A stretch of DNA of 23,449 nucleotides from a halophilic archaeon J07HX64 (GCA_000416085.1 KE356579.1:21769-45217), one strand, 5' to 3'; shown: positions 1 to 8,178, counted from the stretch's first letter. Notes: generated from the sequence alone by a model not told the origin. Numbers and translations: made by a program.

Positions 1-2
1 AC

Positions 3-314
3 ACGAGCGCAGAGCAGGAAGGGGTCCCGTTCGTCGCCATCGAGCGCTACGAGGATGGGTACGCCTTTACATACGACCTGCTCCCGGCAGGTGCGCGGCT
101 CACCCCGCCGATTCGAAAGGAGGTGCAGGTCCGACTCACGGACAAACTCGAGGACATCGTCCGAGGCAACGAGACGCGAACAGTCGAGGTGAGCAAGTCG
201 GTCAACGACTCGCTCGGCCACGTCTCCCTGCTCGCCTCCGAGGCCGAAGCCCGGCAGATTGCCCGCGCCGTGGCACCGGTCGTCCTCGACCGAGCAAACT
301 GGGTCGAGGAGTAA
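3..314 (+). CDS. C-terminal part of an unknown haloarchaeal protein (5' end outside window)
   Basis: An open frame runs from the window edge to a TAA at 312-314, giving about 103 visible residues with no interruption; the start lies upstream. The visible part is acidic and soluble, has no membrane segment, and contains no motif that I can assign to an enzyme family. Its last residues read A-x-E-A-x-A-R-Q-I-A-R-A-V-A-P-V-V-L-D-R-A-N-W-V-E-E. The same A-x-E-x-x-A-R-x-L-A...L-x-D-R-A-N-W ending is found in the 123-residue protein encoded at 18322-18693, so this may be a small haloarchaeal C-terminal module. An internal ATG-less stretch and the continuity of the frame argue for a truncated longer gene rather than a short one. 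The next gene starts 79 bases downstream with its own promoter. Function unknown. Confidence 0.75.
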   Translation, partial: TSAEQEGVPFVAIERYEDGYAFTYDLLPAGARLTPPIRKEVQVRLTDKLEDIVRGNETRTVEVSKSVNDSLGHVSLLASEAEARQIARAVAPVVLDRANWVEE

Positions 315-357
315 CCGTACGGTCGGCGACAGAGCCGTCTGGCCGCCCCTGCAGAGC

Positions 358-369
358 AAACATATTACT
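358..369 (+). promoter_or_regulatory. TATA-like box of the S49 protease gene
   Basis: An AT-rich box (CATATTACTA) lies about 25-33 bases before the ATG at 394, the usual position for a leaderless haloarchaeal transcript. It supports choosing 394 as the start rather than an in-frame ATG at 259, which would place coding sequence over the box and into the upstream gene. Confidence 0.55.
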
Positions 370-393
370 ATCACAGACCGGTATAAACGACGT

Positions 394-1401
394 ATGTCGG
401 TAGCCCGCACTCTCGGCAGACTCACGGTCGTACTGGTTGGGACCGCACTCGCAGTCGGTGTTGCAGTTGGGCTGTTCTGGGCGGTTCCGGAGTTCACCGG
501 ACTCGGACTTCTCGAAACGATCCTGACAGCGGTGGTCGTGGTGGGTGGGCTGGTGACGGCGGCGCGGATAGCCGGTAACGTATTTCCCGCCCACAACGTC
601 GCAGAGGTCGAGGTTGGCGACGTCATCACGCGCGACGGTGGAGCCCCCGGTCCGCTCCCTGTCGGTGGCGGTGGGACCAGCGCAGACGATATCGTCGAGC
701 AGATCAGGCAGGCGGACGCCGACAGTGGCTCCGAGGCGCTGATCGTGAAGCTCAACACACCGGGCGGGGCAATCGTGCCGAGCGAGGACATCCGCCGGGC
801 TGTCAGGGAGTTCGACGGCCCTACTGTCGGCTACGCCGAGGACCTGGCCGCAAGCGGCGGCTACTGGATTGCGAGCGGCTGTGACAGGTTCCACGCGCGT
901 GAAAACAGTGTCGTCGGCTCTATCGGCGTCATCGGCTCCCGGCTCGGGCGAAAGGAACTCGGCGAGAAGGTCGGTCTCGACTACCGGCGGCTCGTCGCCG
1001 GCGAGTACAAGGATGCGGGGGCCGCCTGGCGCGAGTTCGAGGAGGGCGACAGGGAGTACCTGCAGGGACTGATCGACGAGTCCTACGACGCCTTCGTCGA
1101 GACAGTCGCCGAGGGCCGTGACCTGGACGAGGAGTTCGTCCGCGACACCGAGGCCCGTGTCTACTCGGGTCGGGAGGCCGTCGAGAACGACCTCGTCGAC
1201 ACCTGCGGGCCGCGCGAGGAGATGGAGGACCGCCTCGCCGACCGCATCGGCGTCGACCGACTCCGTATCGAGCAGTTCGAGCCCCAACGGGGGGTCACCG
1301 GCCGCGTCGGCGCCGGTGCCCGCTCTGTTGCCCGTGCGTTCGGCGCCGGCGTGGCGAGCGCCCTGTTCGGCGACGAGGGTCGACCACCGATCCGCACCTG
1401 A
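394..1401 (+). CDS. sppA: S49-family membrane serine protease (SppA-like signal peptide peptidase)
   Basis: A 335-residue protein. Two hydrophobic segments (about residues 8-31 and 36-57) anchor it in the membrane, followed by a ClpP/crotonase-like S49 protease domain. Visible motifs are KLNTPGG (119-125), the nucleophile region LAASGGYWIAS with Ser154, VVGSIGVIGS (173-182), and EYKDAGA with Lys206 as the expected general base. A Ser/Lys dyad is the known mechanism of S49 peptidases, which degrade cleaved signal peptides or membrane proteins. The length fits the short, single-domain archaeal form rather than the two-domain E. coli SppA. The ATG at 394 was chosen because of the TATA-like box just upstream; longer in-frame starts overlap the neighbouring gene. 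Transcribed alone; the next gene converges on it. Family assignment is firm; the substrate is unknown. Confidence 0.88.
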   Translation: MSVARTLGRLTVVLVGTALAVGVAVGLFWAVPEFTGLGLLETILTAVVVVGGLVTAARIAGNVFPAHNVAEVEVGDVITRDGGAPGPLPVGGGGTSADDIVEQIRQADADSGSEALIVKLNTPGGAIVPSEDIRRAVREFDGPTVGYAEDLAASGGYWIASGCDRFHARENSVVGSIGVIGSRLGRKELGEKVGLDYRRLVAGEYKDAGAAWREFEEGDREYLQGLIDESYDAFVETVAEGRDLDEEFVRDTEARVYSGREAVENDLVDTCGPREEMEDRLADRIGVDRLRIEQFEPQRGVTGRVGAGARSVARAFGAGVASALFGDEGRPPIRT

Positions 1402-1434
1402 ACCCGGTTCCACGAAGACCACCTCGGGCCGCTG

Positions 1435-1560
1435 TACCAATTCGGGACCCAGTGCTACTTGAGGACCCGATACCAGTTTGAGACCCGGTTCCGCTGCGGA
1501 ACCTCATCTCACTTCGGGACTCAGTGCCACCTCGGAACAGCGTACCACTTCAGGATTCCA
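1435..1560. repeat. Degenerate short tandem repeats downstream of sppA
   Basis: The 198-base gap between the convergent sppA and MutS-like genes contains about seven imperfect units of 15, 18 or 21 bases, all multiples of three. A typical unit is TACCAnTTCGGGACCCAGTGC, for example starting at 1435, 1471, 1510 and 1543. Read on the plus strand in the sppA frame beyond its stop, they give a motif like Y-x-F-G-T-Q-C / H-L-G-T-A; on the minus strand they give Gly/Ser/Thr-rich text. No start, promoter or complete reading frame supports a gene. They may be the worn remnant of a repeat protein or a low-complexity spacer. Confidence 0.5.
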
Positions 1561-1599
1561 CACCGATCTGTGTCCGACCCCGGAGTCAGAGTTCGTCGT

Positions 1600-3582
1600 T
1601 CAGAACTTCTCGAGGAGTCGCCGGTAGAACTCGGTGTCGCGGTCGCCGTCGGTTGCGAGTTTCTCGACGATGAGTTCGGGCGTCGACCGGGCGAGTGAGC
1701 CTTTTACCGGCGAGCGTTCGACCTGGAGTTCACCGTCCACGAGACCGTGGGCCTCGATACCGTCGACAGCGAGGTCGGTCGTGGCGGCCTCGCGTATCTC
1801 CCGGGCGAGATGCGAGACGAACACGGCGGTCGCGTCGCGCTGGTCGAGCGCCTCCAGGATGCCGGCCACGATCAGCGCACTGGCGCCGGGTTCGGTGATG
1901 CTCTCGAGTTCGTCGACCAGCACCAGCACCCGGCGGCGCTCGCTCACCTCCGTCACCAGGTCGCCGAACTCCCGGAGCGTGGACTCGAAGGCCCCCGCAT
2001 CGAGGGTGCCCTGTGAGGTGGCGTGGTAGTGGAGTTCGTCGACACGACCGATCCGTGCCCGCTCTGCCGGCACCGGCAGCCCCATGTGTGTGAGTGTCAC
2101 CACGAGCGCCACCAGATCCAGCAGCGAGGTCTTGCCGCCGCTGTTGACCCCCGAGAGCAGTGTCACACCCTCGACGCTGTAGTCGACGGGGTCGACCGCG
2201 TCGACCGGTACGTCGAGCAACGGCGACCGGCCGCCCTCGATATCGATCCCGTTGCCGCCGACCGTCGGCATCGTACAGTCGAAATCGCGGGCGAACCGCG
2301 AGACGGCCAACTCTACGTCGAGTTCGAGCGCGCGGTCGACGAGTCGCTCGCAGTCGGGGCGCAATCCGGCGAGTTGGCGGGCGGTCTCGCGCTTGCGGCG
2401 CTCGGCCCGGCGGTCCCGCATCGCCGTTAGCTCCTCGCGGAGTCGGGTCACAGCCTGCTCGTTGCGCTCGACAGGGTAGGTCGGGCGGTCCTCGAACACC
2501 CGCCGGGCCAACTGCCCGGTGTCCTGCAGATTGAGTGTCTCGACGAGTGTCTCGCGGGCGCGCTGGATGGCGGTTTCGAACTCGTCTGTGAGCTCCCGCT
2601 CCAGCAGTGAGTCCACACCGGCACCACGCTCCGCGAGTGACAGCAGGTCGGTCCCTTCGATTGTGACGTCACGCGCCTCGATCGCCGTCCGGAGGTGGTC
2701 GTTTGCCATCCGTTCGGCCTCGCTCACGGCCGCGTCGATATCGGCGACAGCATCCGACAGACGGGTGAGCTCCTCGTCACCGCCGACGGAGCCGTCCGAG
2801 TCGAGCACCTCGAGCGCCTCGGCCAACGTCTCCAGGTCACACGGTGGGTCCAGACCAGCCCGTCGGTGGACGGTCGCGGCTGCACGGAGCGTCTCGCGGT
2901 TGCGCGCAAAAAATGCGAGCGCCCGCTCGGGCACCACCGCGACGGGGTTCGAGAGGGCGTCCGGTTCGACGCGGACCTCACCCGGAATATCGGTGCCGGC
3001 AAACCGCTCGTCGAGGGCGACCACCGTCGCGTACCCACGGGCTAACTCCGCCAGTTTTCGGGCGTCCTCGACCAGTTCGACCGACAGCTCGGGGATCGCC
3101 GACTGTGCCTCGGCGTAGCGCTCGGCGTCACCGGTTGCGAGACACCGTTCACGGACCCGCACGTCGTCCGGTTCGGCGAGCGGTTCGACACGCGCGAGCG
3201 CATCGAGCACCGCCGGGTCGGGGCTCCGGTCCATCGCATCGCGGGTGAACGCCCGGACCTCCTCGATGCGGGAGTCGACGGTGCTCGGGTACAGCGTCTC
3301 CAGTCGTCGGGCAGCGTAGTCGGTGACCGCCCGTTCCTGGAGCAAAGAGAGTATCTCGCGGTGGATATCCCGGGCGCGGCCGGTCGCGGTGAACCCGCCG
3401 GGGTCGTCGTGGCGCTGTCGGACCGCACCCCGTGCGATGCGTGCAGCCCGGCCGGGGCTGACACCTGGCGCACGCGAGAGTGTCGCCACGTCACCCTCGC
3501 GCAGTGCCCGCTCGGGGTTCTCGAGGGTAGACAGCGCCGCTGCCGTCTTCTCTCCGACGCCCGGCACCGACTCCAGTTCCAT
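1600..3582 (-). CDS. MutS-family DNA-binding ATPase with N-terminal helix-hairpin-helix (archaeal MutS5/MutS2-like)
   Basis: A 660-residue protein. Residues 1-55 contain two helix-hairpin-helix-like DNA-binding motifs (SVPGVGEKTAAAL and SRAPGVSPGRAARIA). The middle (about 60-440) is helical, like a MutS core/lever. The C-terminal ATPase has Walker A GVNSGGKTS (478-486), an ESTLREFG segment (533-540) in the place of the MutS signature loop, Walker B VLVLVDELES (552-561) and a VSHLAREI switch (589-596). The mismatch-recognition domain of MutS1 (F-x-E motif) is absent, and no C-terminal Smr nuclease is visible, so this is a MutS5/MutS2-type protein more likely to act on branched or recombining DNA than on mismatches. 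A TATA-like box lies about 22-30 bases before the ATG. It is divergent from glmU and convergent with sppA. Biological role inferred only from the family. Confidence 0.85.
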   Translation of the reverse strand: MELESVPGVGEKTAAALSTLENPERALREGDVATLSRAPGVSPGRAARIARGAVRQRHDDPGGFTATGRARDIHREILSLLQERAVTDYAARRLETLYPSTVDSRIEEVRAFTRDAMDRSPDPAVLDALARVEPLAEPDDVRVRERCLATGDAERYAEAQSAIPELSVELVEDARKLAELARGYATVVALDERFAGTDIPGEVRVEPDALSNPVAVVPERALAFFARNRETLRAAATVHRRAGLDPPCDLETLAEALEVLDSDGSVGGDEELTRLSDAVADIDAAVSEAERMANDHLRTAIEARDVTIEGTDLLSLAERGAGVDSLLERELTDEFETAIQRARETLVETLNLQDTGQLARRVFEDRPTYPVERNEQAVTRLREELTAMRDRRAERRKRETARQLAGLRPDCERLVDRALELDVELAVSRFARDFDCTMPTVGGNGIDIEGGRSPLLDVPVDAVDPVDYSVEGVTLLSGVNSGGKTSLLDLVALVVTLTHMGLPVPAERARIGRVDELHYHATSQGTLDAGAFESTLREFGDLVTEVSERRRVLVLVDELESITEPGASALIVAGILEALDQRDATAVFVSHLAREIREAATTDLAVDGIEAHGLVDGELQVERSPVKGSLARSTPELIVEKLATDGDRDTEFYRRLLEKF

Positions 3583-3602
3583 CGACCAGATATTCGAGCG
3601 CG

Positions 3603-3612
3603 GATAAAAAAA
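3603..3612 (-). promoter_or_regulatory. TATA-like box of the MutS-like gene
   Basis: On the minus strand the run TTTTTTTATCC sits about 22-30 bases before the ATG ending at 3582, as expected for a leaderless or very short-leader transcript. It is part of the 196-base divergent spacer shared with glmU. Confidence 0.55.
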
Positions 3613-3745
3613 GGAAGCGGGGAGGTCGGCCGGCTGTCGGACGGCGCCCTCGGTCTGACCGAATCGGGTCGGTTACGCGTCAACAGACAGATATCCGGGC
3701 GATACAGTCGACAAAGGTTCCGGGGATAGGGACAGTCTCGGCCAG

Positions 3746-3756
3746 AAATTTGAAAA
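3746..3756 (+). promoter_or_regulatory. TATA-like box of the glmU-glmS operon
   Basis: AAATTTGAAAA lies 23-33 bases before the glmU ATG at 3779, consistent with leaderless transcription of the two-gene operon. No comparable box precedes glmS, which overlaps glmU. Confidence 0.5.
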
Positions 3757-3778
3757 CCACTGAGCTACACCTCCGAAT

Positions 3779-4972
3779 ATGACTGTCACAACGGCGGTCG
3801 TGCTGGCGGCCGGCGAGGGGACGCGGCTGCGCCCGCTGACGCACAACCGTCCGAAGCCGATGTTACCGGCGGCGACGCGTCCGATTCTCGAGCACGTGCT
3901 CGACGCGCTCGTCGACGCCGGAATGGACCGGCTGGTGCTGGTTGTCGGCTACCGGCGCCGGCGTGTACAGGAGAAGTTTGGCCCGGACTATCGGGACGTT
4001 CCGATCGAGTACATCGAGCAGTCGAAACAGCTCGGGAGTGGTCACGCACTCGTACAGGCCCGCGACTCGGTGTCCGGACCGGTGCTGGTGGTAAACGGCG
4101 ACCATCTGGTCGAGGCGAGCGCCGTCCGCGAGGTGGCCGACGCGTTTGCGGCCGACGAGCCTGCGGCAACCATGGCCGTTATCGAGCGCGACGACCCCAG
4201 CAGGTACGGCGCGGTCACACTCTCTGACGGTCAGGTGACCGATATAATCGAGAAACCGGACACCGACGATTACCAGCTGATAAACGCCGGCATCTACGGG
4301 TTCGACGAGGCGATCTTCGAGCGGATCGAGGCAACCCCCCGCAGGGACGGCGAACTCGCGCTGACAGACACCATCGCGCGACTGGTCGAGCGCCAGCGGG
4401 TGGATGCGGTCCGGGTGTCGGGGCTGTGGGTCGACGCCACGTACCCGTGGGACCTGCTTACCGTGGCACGGTCGGTGCTGGACCGCGGACGCGTCTCCGG
4501 ACCCGAGCGCAGCGCCGGTGTCTGGGTGGCCGAAACCGCACAGGTCCACGAGGAGGCGGTTCTCCGGCCGCCGGTGGCGGTCGCCCCCGACGCCGAGGTC
4601 GGCCCGGAGACAGTGCTCGGACCGGCGGTGGCGGTCGGCCGGAACGTCACTATCGGCGCGAACACGACCGTTGTACGATCGGTACTGGACAGCGACACCA
4701 GGGTCGGACACGGCGCGACACTCGTCGACACGGTCTGCGGTCAGAGTGTGGTCGTCGGCGTGGACGTGTCGGTACCCGGTGGACCGGCCGATGTCAGGGT
4801 CGACGAGCGGGTGTTCACCGACCGCCGTCTCGGGGCGGTGCTCGCCGACCGGGCCCACATCGGCGGTGCAGCCACACTCGAACCCGGGACGCTCGTCGGT
4901 CCCGACGCGACAGTCGAGACGGGTGTCACAGTCGACGGACAGGTTCCGGAGAACGGGCGGGTGGTGCGCTGA
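3779..4972 (+). CDS. glmU: Bifunctional sugar-1-phosphate nucleotidylyltransferase/acetyltransferase (GlmU-type)
   Basis: A 397-residue cytoplasmic enzyme. The N-terminal nucleotidyltransferase domain (about 1-240) opens with AAGEGTRLRPLTHNRPKPML, the nucleotide-binding signature G-x-G-T-R-x-x-P-x(7)-K-P, followed by VNGDHLVE (metal/sugar site) and INAGIYGF. Residues about 255-390 form a left-handed beta-helix made of hexapeptide repeats (for example AVAPDAEVGPETVLG, AVGRNVTIGANTTV), the fold of the acetyltransferase half. In archaea, proteins of this layout convert glucosamine-1-phosphate through GlcNAc-1-phosphate to UDP-GlcNAc. Similar proteins activate other sugars (glucose-1-phosphate uridylyl- or thymidylyltransferases), but the one-base overlap with glmS (TGATG) strongly favours the amino-sugar role. 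It leads the operon with its own TATA-like box. Confidence 0.88.
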   Translation: MTVTTAVVLAAGEGTRLRPLTHNRPKPMLPAATRPILEHVLDALVDAGMDRLVLVVGYRRRRVQEKFGPDYRDVPIEYIEQSKQLGSGHALVQARDSVSGPVLVVNGDHLVEASAVREVADAFAADEPAATMAVIERDDPSRYGAVTLSDGQVTDIIEKPDTDDYQLINAGIYGFDEAIFERIEATPRRDGELALTDTIARLVERQRVDAVRVSGLWVDATYPWDLLTVARSVLDRGRVSGPERSAGVWVAETAQVHEEAVLRPPVAVAPDAEVGPETVLGPAVAVGRNVTIGANTTVVRSVLDSDTRVGHGATLVDTVCGQSVVVGVDVSVPGGPADVRVDERVFTDRRLGAVLADRAHIGGAATLEPGTLVGPDATVETGVTVDGQVPENGRVVR

Positions 4973-6798
4973 TGTGCGGAATAATCGGCTGTGTCGGCCG
5001 CGGTGACGACACACTCGAGACACTCGTAGAGGGGCTGGCCAATCTGGAGTACCGCGGCTACGACTCCGCCGGTGTCGCGCTCGTCGGCGCGGACGGGCTG
5101 TCTGTCTGCAAGACGGAGGGTGAGCTGTCTGCCCTGCGCGACCGTCTCGAGGGGCGTGATCCTGCCGGAACTGTCGGTATCGGTCACACCCGCTGGAGCA
5201 CCCACGGGCCACCGACCGACGCGAACGCCCATCCCCACACCGACTGTGCCGGCGAGGTCGCGGTCGTTCACAACGGTATCATCGAGAACTACCAGCCGCT
5301 CCGTGAGGAACTCGAGGAACAGGGCCACGAGTTCGAGAGCGACACCGACACCGAGGTCGTCCCCCATCTCATCGAGGCGGCGCTGGCCGGTGGCGCACGG
5401 CCAGAGCCCGCGTTCCGGGAGGCGATCGGTCAACTGGAGGGCAGTTACGCGATCGCGGCCGTTATCGCGGGCTCCCGGGAGATATTCGCCGCCCGCAACG
5501 ACTCGCCGCTCGTCGCCGGTCTCGGGCAGGACAGCGAGGGGGTCCCACCACAGGACGGCACCGGTGGGCCGGTGTTTCTCGCCAGCGACGTGCCGGCGTT
5601 TCGCGAGCACACGCCACACGTTCTCTATCTGGAGGACGGCGACTTCGCCACCCTCGACGGCGGCCTCACGGTCACCGACACCGATGGCGTCGCGGTGGAC
5701 CGCGGTGTCGAGACCGTCGAGTGGGACGCCGAACAGACCGGTAAGAGCGGTTACGACCACTTCATGCGAAAGGAGATACACGAACAGCCGTGGGCGCTGC
5801 GGCAGTGTCTCAGCGGCCGGGTCGACGAACTCCGCGGGGCCGCCGATATCGACCTCGAACTGGGGGCTACACTCGGTGTGCAGTTCGTCGCCGCCGGCAC
5901 CTCCTACCACGCATCGCTGTACGGGGCCGAACTGTTCCGGCGGGCAGGGGTCCCCGCGCAGGCGTTTCTCGCCAGCGAGTACGCCACCTCCACCCCGCCT
6001 ATCGGCGACGACCTGGTCATCGGTGTCACACAGAGCGGTGAAACCGCCGACACCCTGAGCGCGCTCCGGGAGGCCGACCGGCGCGGCGCGGAGACGCTCG
6101 CGGTTACGAACACTGTCAGTTCGACCGCCGACCGCGAGTGTGACCACACACTGCTCATCCGCTCCGGTCCCGAGATCGGTGTCGCCGCCACGAAAACCTT
6201 CGCCGGCCAACTGGCGGCGCTGAACCTGCTCTCGCTCGCGACTGTCGAGAGCCAGCACGACCGGCGAACGCTCCTGCCCGCGCTCCGTGACCTCCCTGGA
6301 GACGTGCAGGCGATTCTCAACGACTCCAACGCGGAGGGCATCGCCGACGCCTACGAGGATGCCAGCGCGTACTTCTTCATCGGTCGAGGGCTCCAGTACC
6401 CCGTTGCGCTGGAGGGTGCGCTGAAGCTGAAAGAGATCAGCTACAAACACGCCGAGGGGTTCGCGGCGGGCGAGCTCAAACACGGCCCGCTCGCCCTCGT
6501 CGAGGACAGCACCCCGGTGTTTGCGGTGGTGCTCGGCAGCGGGGAGCGCGCACAGAAGACCGTCGGCAATATAAAGGAGGTCGAGGCCCGCGACGCCCCG
6601 GTCGTGGCCGTGACCGACGGCCGGAACGACGCCCATCTCTACGCCGACCACGTTCTGGAGGTGCCAGAAACCCACCCCCGCGCCGGTGCACTACTCGCGA
6701 ACGTCCAACTGCAGCTAGTCGCCTACCACGTCGCCGACAACCTCGGTCGACCGATCGACAAACCCCGACACCTCGCGAAGAGTGTCACCGTCGAGTGA
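4972..6798 (+). CDS. glmS: Glutamine--fructose-6-phosphate aminotransferase (isomerizing), GlmS
   Basis: A 608-residue enzyme, almost the same length as bacterial GlmS (about 609). It starts MCGIIGCVGRG, so after Met removal Cys becomes the N-terminal nucleophile of the class II glutaminase domain; LEYRGYDSAG, GHTRWSTHGPP and HNGIIENY are the matching glutaminase motifs. Two SIS sugar-isomerase domains follow (about 275-600), with VTQSGETADTL, EGALKLKEISYKHAE and GELKHGPLALV, and the conserved C-terminal LAKSVTVE ending. It makes glucosamine-6-phosphate from fructose-6-phosphate and glutamine, the first committed step to UDP-GlcNAc. The ATG at 4972 shares its A with the glmU stop codon, implying translational coupling. 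A longer frame runs upstream through glmU, but only this start puts Cys at position 2. Confidence 0.96.
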   Translation: MCGIIGCVGRGDDTLETLVEGLANLEYRGYDSAGVALVGADGLSVCKTEGELSALRDRLEGRDPAGTVGIGHTRWSTHGPPTDANAHPHTDCAGEVAVVHNGIIENYQPLREELEEQGHEFESDTDTEVVPHLIEAALAGGARPEPAFREAIGQLEGSYAIAAVIAGSREIFAARNDSPLVAGLGQDSEGVPPQDGTGGPVFLASDVPAFREHTPHVLYLEDGDFATLDGGLTVTDTDGVAVDRGVETVEWDAEQTGKSGYDHFMRKEIHEQPWALRQCLSGRVDELRGAADIDLELGATLGVQFVAAGTSYHASLYGAELFRRAGVPAQAFLASEYATSTPPIGDDLVIGVTQSGETADTLSALREADRRGAETLAVTNTVSSTADRECDHTLLIRSGPEIGVAATKTFAGQLAALNLLSLATVESQHDRRTLLPALRDLPGDVQAILNDSNAEGIADAYEDASAYFFIGRGLQYPVALEGALKLKEISYKHAEGFAAGELKHGPLALVEDSTPVFAVVLGSGERAQKTVGNIKEVEARDAPVVAVTDGRNDAHLYADHVLEVPETHPRAGALLANVQLQLVAYHVADNLGRPIDKPRHLAKSVTVE

Positions 6799-6840
6799 GT
6801 GTCTCTTCGAAGTAGATATTATCATCGAGCGAGAGCGCTT

Positions 6841-6885
6841 CCGAGGTGAGTGTCTCCCCTCGGTGATGATCGAGGTCTCCCCTCG
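6841..6885 (+). terminator. Two tandem small hairpins after glmS (possible terminator)
   Basis: Two inverted repeats follow the glmS stop: CCGAGG/CCTCGG (6841-6846 with 6858-6863) and CGAGG/CCTCG (6871-6875 with 6881-6885), each with the same CTCCC-type loop text. No U-run follows, so termination is only a possibility; the duplicated GTCTCCCCTCG text could also be a protein-binding site upstream of the GNAT gene. Confidence 0.3.
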
Positions 6886-6943
6886 CTGTCACAGAGACCG
6901 GGTGCTGAGTTCGGCACACTGTGCTCCAGAGCGCCAGCACAGG

Positions 6944-6951
6944 GTATTTCC
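6944..6951 (+). promoter_or_regulatory. TATA-like box of the GNAT gene
   Basis: GTATTTCC lies 25-32 bases before the ATG at 6976. This supports that start over an upstream in-frame ATG at 6850, whose extra 42 residues have no family-like content. Confidence 0.45.
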
Positions 6952-6975
6952 GGGGCACGTTGTCTATCTGGTTGT

Positions 6976-7485
6976 ATGGACGTCACCGTGCGCGAGGCGG
7001 TACCCGACGACGCACCCCGGATACGGGCGGTACATCTCGACGCCATCGAAGCGCTGGGCGGGGAGGCATACAGCGACGAGCAGGTCGCCGCGTGGGCACA
7101 CGACCGCGACCCCGCGGAGTATCCGATCGAGACGACGGAGACCCACGCCGTCGTCGCCGAGAGGGAGAAACGACTCGTCGGGTTCGGTTGGATGCGACCC
7201 GACGCCGAGGAGTATCTCAAGGCCCCCGTCGACGGTGAGATCACGGCCGTCTACGTCGACCCCTCGGTTGCTCGACAGGGTGTCGGAACGCGGCTCTGCA
7301 CCGAACTGGAGGCCGCGGCCCGCCGACATGGGGTCGAGTCACTCGGACTCTGGGCCTCGCGCAACGCCGTGCCGTTTTACGAGGCGCAGGGCTACCGGCG
7401 TGTGACCGAACACACCATCGGGTTCGGTGACGGTGTCGAAGGGACAGTCGTGGAGATGCAAAAACAACTGACCAGCGAGAGATAG
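6976..7485 (+). CDS. GNAT-family N-acetyltransferase
   Basis: A 169-residue single-domain protein. The start MDVTVREAVPDDAPRIRAVH is the usual first strand and helix of GNAT proteins. The acetyl-CoA loop is visible as VDPSVARQGVGTRL (about 94-107), fitting the Q/R-x-x-G-x-G/A pattern with R100, G102 and G104. WASRNAVPFYEAQGYRRV is the typical C-terminal 'N-x-x-A-x-x-F-Y-x-x-x-G-(Y/F)' segment. GNAT enzymes transfer an acetyl group from acetyl-CoA to an amine of a small molecule or protein; the substrate cannot be told from sequence. It is monocistronic, with a TATA-like box at -27. Confidence 0.9.
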   Translation: MDVTVREAVPDDAPRIRAVHLDAIEALGGEAYSDEQVAAWAHDRDPAEYPIETTETHAVVAEREKRLVGFGWMRPDAEEYLKAPVDGEITAVYVDPSVARQGVGTRLCTELEAAARRHGVESLGLWASRNAVPFYEAQGYRRVTEHTIGFGDGVEGTVVEMQKQLTSER

Positions 7486-7583
7486 ACCGTACAACTCAGA
7501 TGGAGTAACTGTACACCCGTCCGGTTGCGTCTCGTCTCGGGCCATCTGATAGCCTGTATCACGTTCGTCCGGTCGGAACAGTA

Positions 7584-7596
7584 TGTTTATCTATAT
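7584..7596 (+). promoter_or_regulatory. TATA box of the DedA-type gene
   Basis: The strongly AT-rich GTTTATCTATATC sits 21-33 bases before the GTG at 7617. It decides that GTG as the start, since an ATG further inside would remove conserved N-terminal residues. Confidence 0.55.
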
Positions 7597-7616
7597 CTAC
7601 AACGGATTCCGATTCA

Positions 7617-8138
7617 GTGCGCCTGCTTCAACTGGAGGAGACTCCTCCCCGGGTGCAGGAGTTGCTCAACTCCGAGCTTGCGTTTCTGGTACTGTTTCTG
7701 CTGTGTATCCTCGAAGGGGGTATGATGCTACGGTTCATCCCAAGTGAACTGGTCGTCCCGAGTGCACTCCTTCTGGTCGGTTCCACGGTCCCGGAGGTGG
7801 TTACGATAATCACGGTCGCAGTCGCTGGGACAACAGTCGGACAGCTGATTCTGTTTCTCGTCGTTCGCCGTGCTGGAAAGGGGTTTCTCATCAGGTCTCG
7901 ATGGATTCCGGTCGACGAGGACAGAGTTGATAGATTCGCAGTCTGGTTCGACCGCTGGGGCATCGTTGCTATTCCGGTCAGCAATACGATGCCGTTCGTA
8001 CGCGGACTTCTCACCGTCCCGGCAGGCCTCTCGGGTCTGAGCTGGCGGCGGTTCGCTCTGCTATCAGCCCTGGGGACAACTTCGTTTCAGACAATCCTCA
8101 CCGGGGTCTATCTGTACACAGATCAGGTACTCGTCTGA
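7617..8138 (+). CDS. DedA/SNARE-associated (VTT-domain) membrane protein
   Basis: A 173-residue integral membrane protein starting with GTG. It has about four hydrophobic segments (roughly 20-37, 46-60, 64-82 and 142-165). Family features are E-G-G-M-M-L-R-F-I-P-S-E (matching the E...P-x-E loop near the N terminus), the re-entrant region with VSNTMPFVRGLLTVPAGLSG (matching the R-x-x-x-x-x-x-A-G motif), and WRRF before the last helix. DedA proteins are undecaprenyl/polyprenyl-phosphate or lipid flippases or proton-dependent transporters in bacteria; the archaeal role is not established. The protein is slightly shorter than the usual 190-220 residues but not obviously truncated. Downstream lies a gene-poor scar. 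Confidence 0.82.
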   Translation: MRLLQLEETPPRVQELLNSELAFLVLFLLCILEGGMMLRFIPSELVVPSALLLVGSTVPEVVTIITVAVAGTTVGQLILFLVVRRAGKGFLIRSRWIPVDEDRVDRFAVWFDRWGIVAIPVSNTMPFVRGLLTVPAGLSGLSWRRFALLSALGTTSFQTILTGVYLYTDQVLV

Positions 8139-8178
8139 ACGACTGGCCTGTCCGGGCCACCCGTCGGGTGTCGTCCGA

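Noticed and set aside
202..1440. Long minus-strand frame opposite the S49 protease gene
   Set aside because: Arg/Pro/Asp-rich text without domains; the plus-strand frame has clear S49 catalytic motifs and a TATA box. It is an antisense shadow in GC-rich DNA.
1435..1560. Repeats behind sppA as a CRISPR array
   Set aside because: Units are imperfect, vary from 15 to 21 bases and have no spacers between them.
4426..4971. N-terminal extension of glmS through glmU
   Set aside because: Only the ATG at 4972 puts Cys at position 2, as the glutaminase nucleophile requires; the extension is the glmU gene in another frame.
4741..6675. 644-codon minus-strand frame across glmS
   Set aside because: Mirror frame of a GC-rich gene; the plus strand is unmistakably GlmS.
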